Assembly (NCBI RefSeq): GCF_021390435.2
Contig: NZ_JAJVCN010000002.1
Location: 2,728,001 to 2,792,000, forward strand
Length of the DNA stretch: 64,000 nt
Direction: 5' to 3'
From: Kibdelosporangium philippinense
Lineage (GTDB): Bacteria; Actinomycetota; Actinomycetes; Mycobacteriales; Pseudonocardiaceae
Shown in pieces: positions 59,801 through 62,800 of this stretch (within the stretch, counting starts at the first letter, position 1; every line of letters starts with the position of its first letter). A program made the translations under genes and the position numbers. The notes beneath the pieces were generated by a model that had not been told where the DNA came from, did not search any database, and saw only the letters and a program-made list of their open reading frames with translations.

Positions 59801-62800
59801 GGCGCGCGGATCCTTCCCGTGCAGTGGCGTCAGCCCTCGACCGGAGTTCCGGCGGCCGCGATCAGGTCGTCGTCGGGTATCACGCCGGACTTGGCCGACC
59901 GAGGCACGGCGAACCACGCTGGGACCGGTCGTCCCGCACATTGGCCGAGTGACATCGCTGATGCCACGGCGTGGCAGGAGGAGATGGACCGCGCACACGT
60001 GATTCGGCAGACGTTCGCGCGCATGGTCGAGAGGGCCGAGCGGATCGTGGCGGTCTATCACGGCCCGCGCGATGCGGCGGGCGATGCCGGCGTCTACTCG
60101 GGTGTTGTCGACTTGGTCGCTGAGCAGTTGCACATGGATTTGCGGAAGGCGGATCCCGAGGGTAACGCTCGCCGCTTGGCGGTATACCTGCGTGGGGCGT
60201 TCGCGCACATGTACGTGGGGCGACCAGATCACGTCAGTGGACGGCGGGCGGTTTACCGGAGTGTCGATGACGAGGCAGGGGTAACCGAATACTTCACCGG
60301 TGACCGTGTCGTTTCACATACGCTGACCGGATCTGATAGTTCTGTGGTCGGCGTCAGCTACCTGGTGAACGAAACACAGTTGGCACAGAGTCGAACTTTC
60401 GCTTCTGCTGGCATCAGCAACCACACCACCTTGGCCTATCGGGCTGGATACGCTCCGCTGCGCATACCGTCCGCTGGCATCGCGGGTGACGGGAGCTTCC
60501 TTGTCGATGCCCACGGCGCTGTTGATTCCGGCGGCGGCAGCCTGCGCCTTGCCTCGCTGTGGATTCGTTCGTGGAATGGCTCGACCAGGTCGTCGGATAC
60601 TGCGAATGTGGCCCAGCGTAAACAGCATACCGACGGTGGCACGCTCGCTCGTCTGGTGATGTCCTCGCCGGAGTTCATGTCTTTTGTGGCTGCTGGGAAG
60701 CTGCGTTCTGTCACGTTGCTGGTGTGTTCCGCTGCCGGTGATCAGAACAGGGGCATGGCGTATCGTTTCTATCGGCAAATGAAGCGAGCCTATCCGGGGA
60801 TCGTGGTGCACGCGCCCACTGACATTGTGGCCGCCACGGTGACCCACGGCCAGCGTCTTCCTACCCTGTGGGAGGGGAGCTGGATTTCTTACGGCGCCGA
60901 GACGTCTCCCGATCGGGACCCCTCCACTGCCGATGTTGTGGCGCAGATGGATGGGTGGCATGCCAGAAATATGGAGCTTCGTGCGTTCTTCGCGGCTCGA
61001 GTTCCTTTGTTCACCGCGGTTGACCGGGCCGTCTCGCTCTATCACACGTTGCTGAACGATTTTAGGCGGTCGGGCATTCTCGATTTGCGGAATGCCTATG
61101 CGGAGGTGCGGACCGACGGCCGTGTCCGGCATGCCTCCGCGGTGTGGGGCGCTGCCCTGACGATGGTGCGCAGGACGCCGGACATGCCGCCACTCGCCGG
61201 GGTGATCATCGGTGAGTTCGGCTCCGGCAAGCAGGTGGTCCGGCAAGTCGCGCTGCCGTCGTCGGTGGAACGGTTGCTGACCGTCACAGGTGATCGCTAC
61301 AGGTCCCCCGACGGCACACAGGTCCTTCCCACGCGGTGGCGTCAGCCTTTGATCGGAGTTCCGGCGGCTGCGATCAGGTCGTCGTCGGGTGTCATGCCGG
61401 ATCTGACCGGGCCGCGCCCGGTGGATCGCACAACAAACGTTCGCCCCACGCATTGGCCGCAGGACCTCTCCGACGTACCGGCCTGGAAGCGGCAGATGGC
61501 CCGGGTCGCGAGGGGTGGCCGTGCCTTCGAACGCATGCTTCCCAGGGCTGGCTGGATTGTCGAGCGCTATCACGGTCCGCGTTGTGAATCCGGCGACCTT
61601 GGCGATGCCGACCTCTACTCCGGTTTTGTCGACTTGGTTGCCGAGCAGCTGTACATGGACGCGGGGACGCGGAACCCGGAGAGCAACGCCGTTCGGCTGG
61701 CGGTGTATCTGCGGGGTGCGTTCGAACATGAATACTTCTTGCTGGAGAGTTTGGATGCCGCACCCACTGCTCCGCGACCAGACGTCTACCGGGGTGTCGA
61801 TCACGATGGGGAAACGGAATACTTTGTCCACGAGCAGGTTTTCTCTCATGCGCTGACCGGTCCTGACGGTTCTGTCGTAGGCGTGAGTTATCTGGTGAAC
61901 CAGGAGGAGCTGGACACGAGTCACGTTTTTGCTTCGGCTCGTGACACCGGTCTGACCGACTTGGTTATCACGGGGTCATGGGCCGACTCCGAGCGTCTGC
62001 AGTTGTCATCCCCCGGTGTTACGGATGACGGTGTCTTCCTTGTTGATACTCATGGTAAGGAAACCGATGGTGTCCCGGGCATGCAAGCCCGGGTCTGGAT
62101 CCACTCATGGAATTCCTCGATCCGCCCGTCGGGTGGGTCCGGCGCGGACCTCCGTAGGCAGCATCTGGACGGTGATGTGCTCGCTCGTCTGGTGATGTCG
62201 TCACGAGAGTTCAAGGATTTTGTGGATGCGGGGAAGCTGCGTTCCGTCACGTTGCTGATATGTGACGCAGCTGCCGATCCGGATAACGGCGTGGCGCGCC
62301 TTTTCTATCAGGAAATCAGGGAAGTCTATCCCAATATCGTCGTCAACGCGGCTTCTGGAAAGCTAACGCTGAGCGTTTCAAAGAACTCCGCAAGGCGTTA
62401 CTCGGTCATACAGCGAGGAACGTGGACGTCCCTTGGCGGCCCGGCTGATCCTGGGCAGGTTCCCACCATTGACCAGGTTATGGCACAGATGTGGGGGTGG
62501 TCTGGGAAGAACAAGGAACTTCGCGACTTCTACGCGGCTCGCCTTCCGTTGTTCTCGGTGGTCGATCGGGCAGTGTCGCTGTCTGACACTCTGATCGCTG
62601 GCTACCGTACGTCCGGCCTGGTGGACTTGTTGCAGGCGCAGCGCGTAGCCGAGTCGTACGACGACACCGGCCACATGGATCTGGTGTGGACTGCGGCGCT
62701 CACGAAGTTGCGTCAGACGCCTGGCTTGCCGCGGCTCGGCGGGGTGATCACCAGCGAGATTGATTCGTTCACCGGGGTGGAACGATCGGTCAGCCTGCCA